From Diplocarpon mali (lineage: Eukaryota > Ascomycota > Leotiomycetes > Helotiales > Drepanopezizaceae), in assembly GCA_024741835.1 (NCBI GenBank), contig JAENRP010000538.1, positions 1-20,036 on the forward strand: 20,036 nucleotides of DNA. Reading direction: 5' to 3'. Shown one piece after another: positions 19,862 to 20,036 of this stretch (position 1 is its first letter; every line of letters begins with the position of its first letter). The notes under the pieces were generated by a model. That model was not told the origin of the DNA, made no database searches, and saw only the letters and a program-made list of their open reading frames with translations. The translations under genes and the position numbers were made by a program.

Positions 19862-20036
19862 TGAAATATGAGGGCTGGCCGATATGGTAAAGAGAGTATA
19901 AGGTAGTATTGAGTAGTAAGTAATAGTAGTAGTTGAAGAACTTGGAGACTTAGGAGGCTTGATTCCTAACTACAGGAGCAAAGCAATCTATATATACAAA
20001 ATATCTTGAGCTTCTAGAACCTTCTAGTATATTGGA
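19862..20036 (+). repeat. Well-preserved probable LTR, copy 2, cut by window edge
   Basis: Second copy of 2090-2265, about 96% identical, starting TGAAATATGAGGGCTGGCC. It keeps CTACAGG where copy 1 has CTATAGG, so it is slightly less mutated. It may be a solo LTR or the 5' LTR of an element continuing to the right. It is unlikely to pair with the 2090 copy as one insertion, because the 17.6 kb between them consists of several older, heavily mutated elements. Confidence 0.65.

Noticed and set aside
2090..20036. The two preserved LTR copies as the ends of a single 17.9-kb element
   Set aside because: The interior holds three copia families in both orientations, all far more mutated than the LTR copies. 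Independent insertions are simpler.

Overview
The window is a block of dead, AT-rich transposon DNA from a filamentous ascomycete (Pezizomycotina-type) genome. I infer this from two things. Most of it is degenerate Ty1/copia retrotransposon coding sequence. The decay also has the signature of repeat-induced point mutation (RIP): CpA is depleted, TpA is in large excess, Gln and Trp codons are replaced by TAA or TAG, and repeat copies differ almost only by transitions. I see no intact cellular gene, rRNA, tRNA or CRISPR array. The species cannot be named from the sequence.

Layout. (1) 1-1442, minus strand: gag and the start of the protease of a copia element (M1) running off the left edge. Its upstream leader (1472-1656) is an array of five small hairpins with a common 11-nt loop. 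(2) 1657-3711: no recognisable gene, but a mosaic of repeats: a 97-bp inverted repeat, a 25-bp direct motif, a well-preserved probable LTR (2090-2265) and a TAGCTA-rich cluster. (3) 3712-10897, minus strand: a complete but dead copia element (M2) with two 169-bp LTRs, gag, protease, integrase, reverse transcriptase and RNase H in one frame, and an unusually long 1.3-kb stretch between pol and the 3' LTR. (4) 10902-11170, plus strand: the RNase H C-terminus of another copia family (P1), abutting the outer end of the M2 5' LTR. (5) 11171-12109: non-coding, LTR-like sequence including a perfect 23-bp palindrome. (6) 12110-19645, plus strand: a third copia element (P2) whose LTR/leader-gag segment is present twice in tandem (about 1.62 kb each); the second copy continues through pol to RNase H. 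(7) 19862-20036: a second copy of the 2090-2265 LTR, cut by the window edge.

Nothing here should make a functional enzyme. The RT Asp-Asp motif is mutated in both full pol genes, and every reading frame longer than about 65 codons is broken by stops. The gag-pol frames of M1, M2 and P2 nevertheless hold register at every domain I checked, over about 0.5, 1.8 and 1.9 thousand codons. That is the expected result of RIP acting on near-intact insertions. The most unusual signal is the M1 leader hairpin array, whose stem sequences differ while pairing is largely kept.
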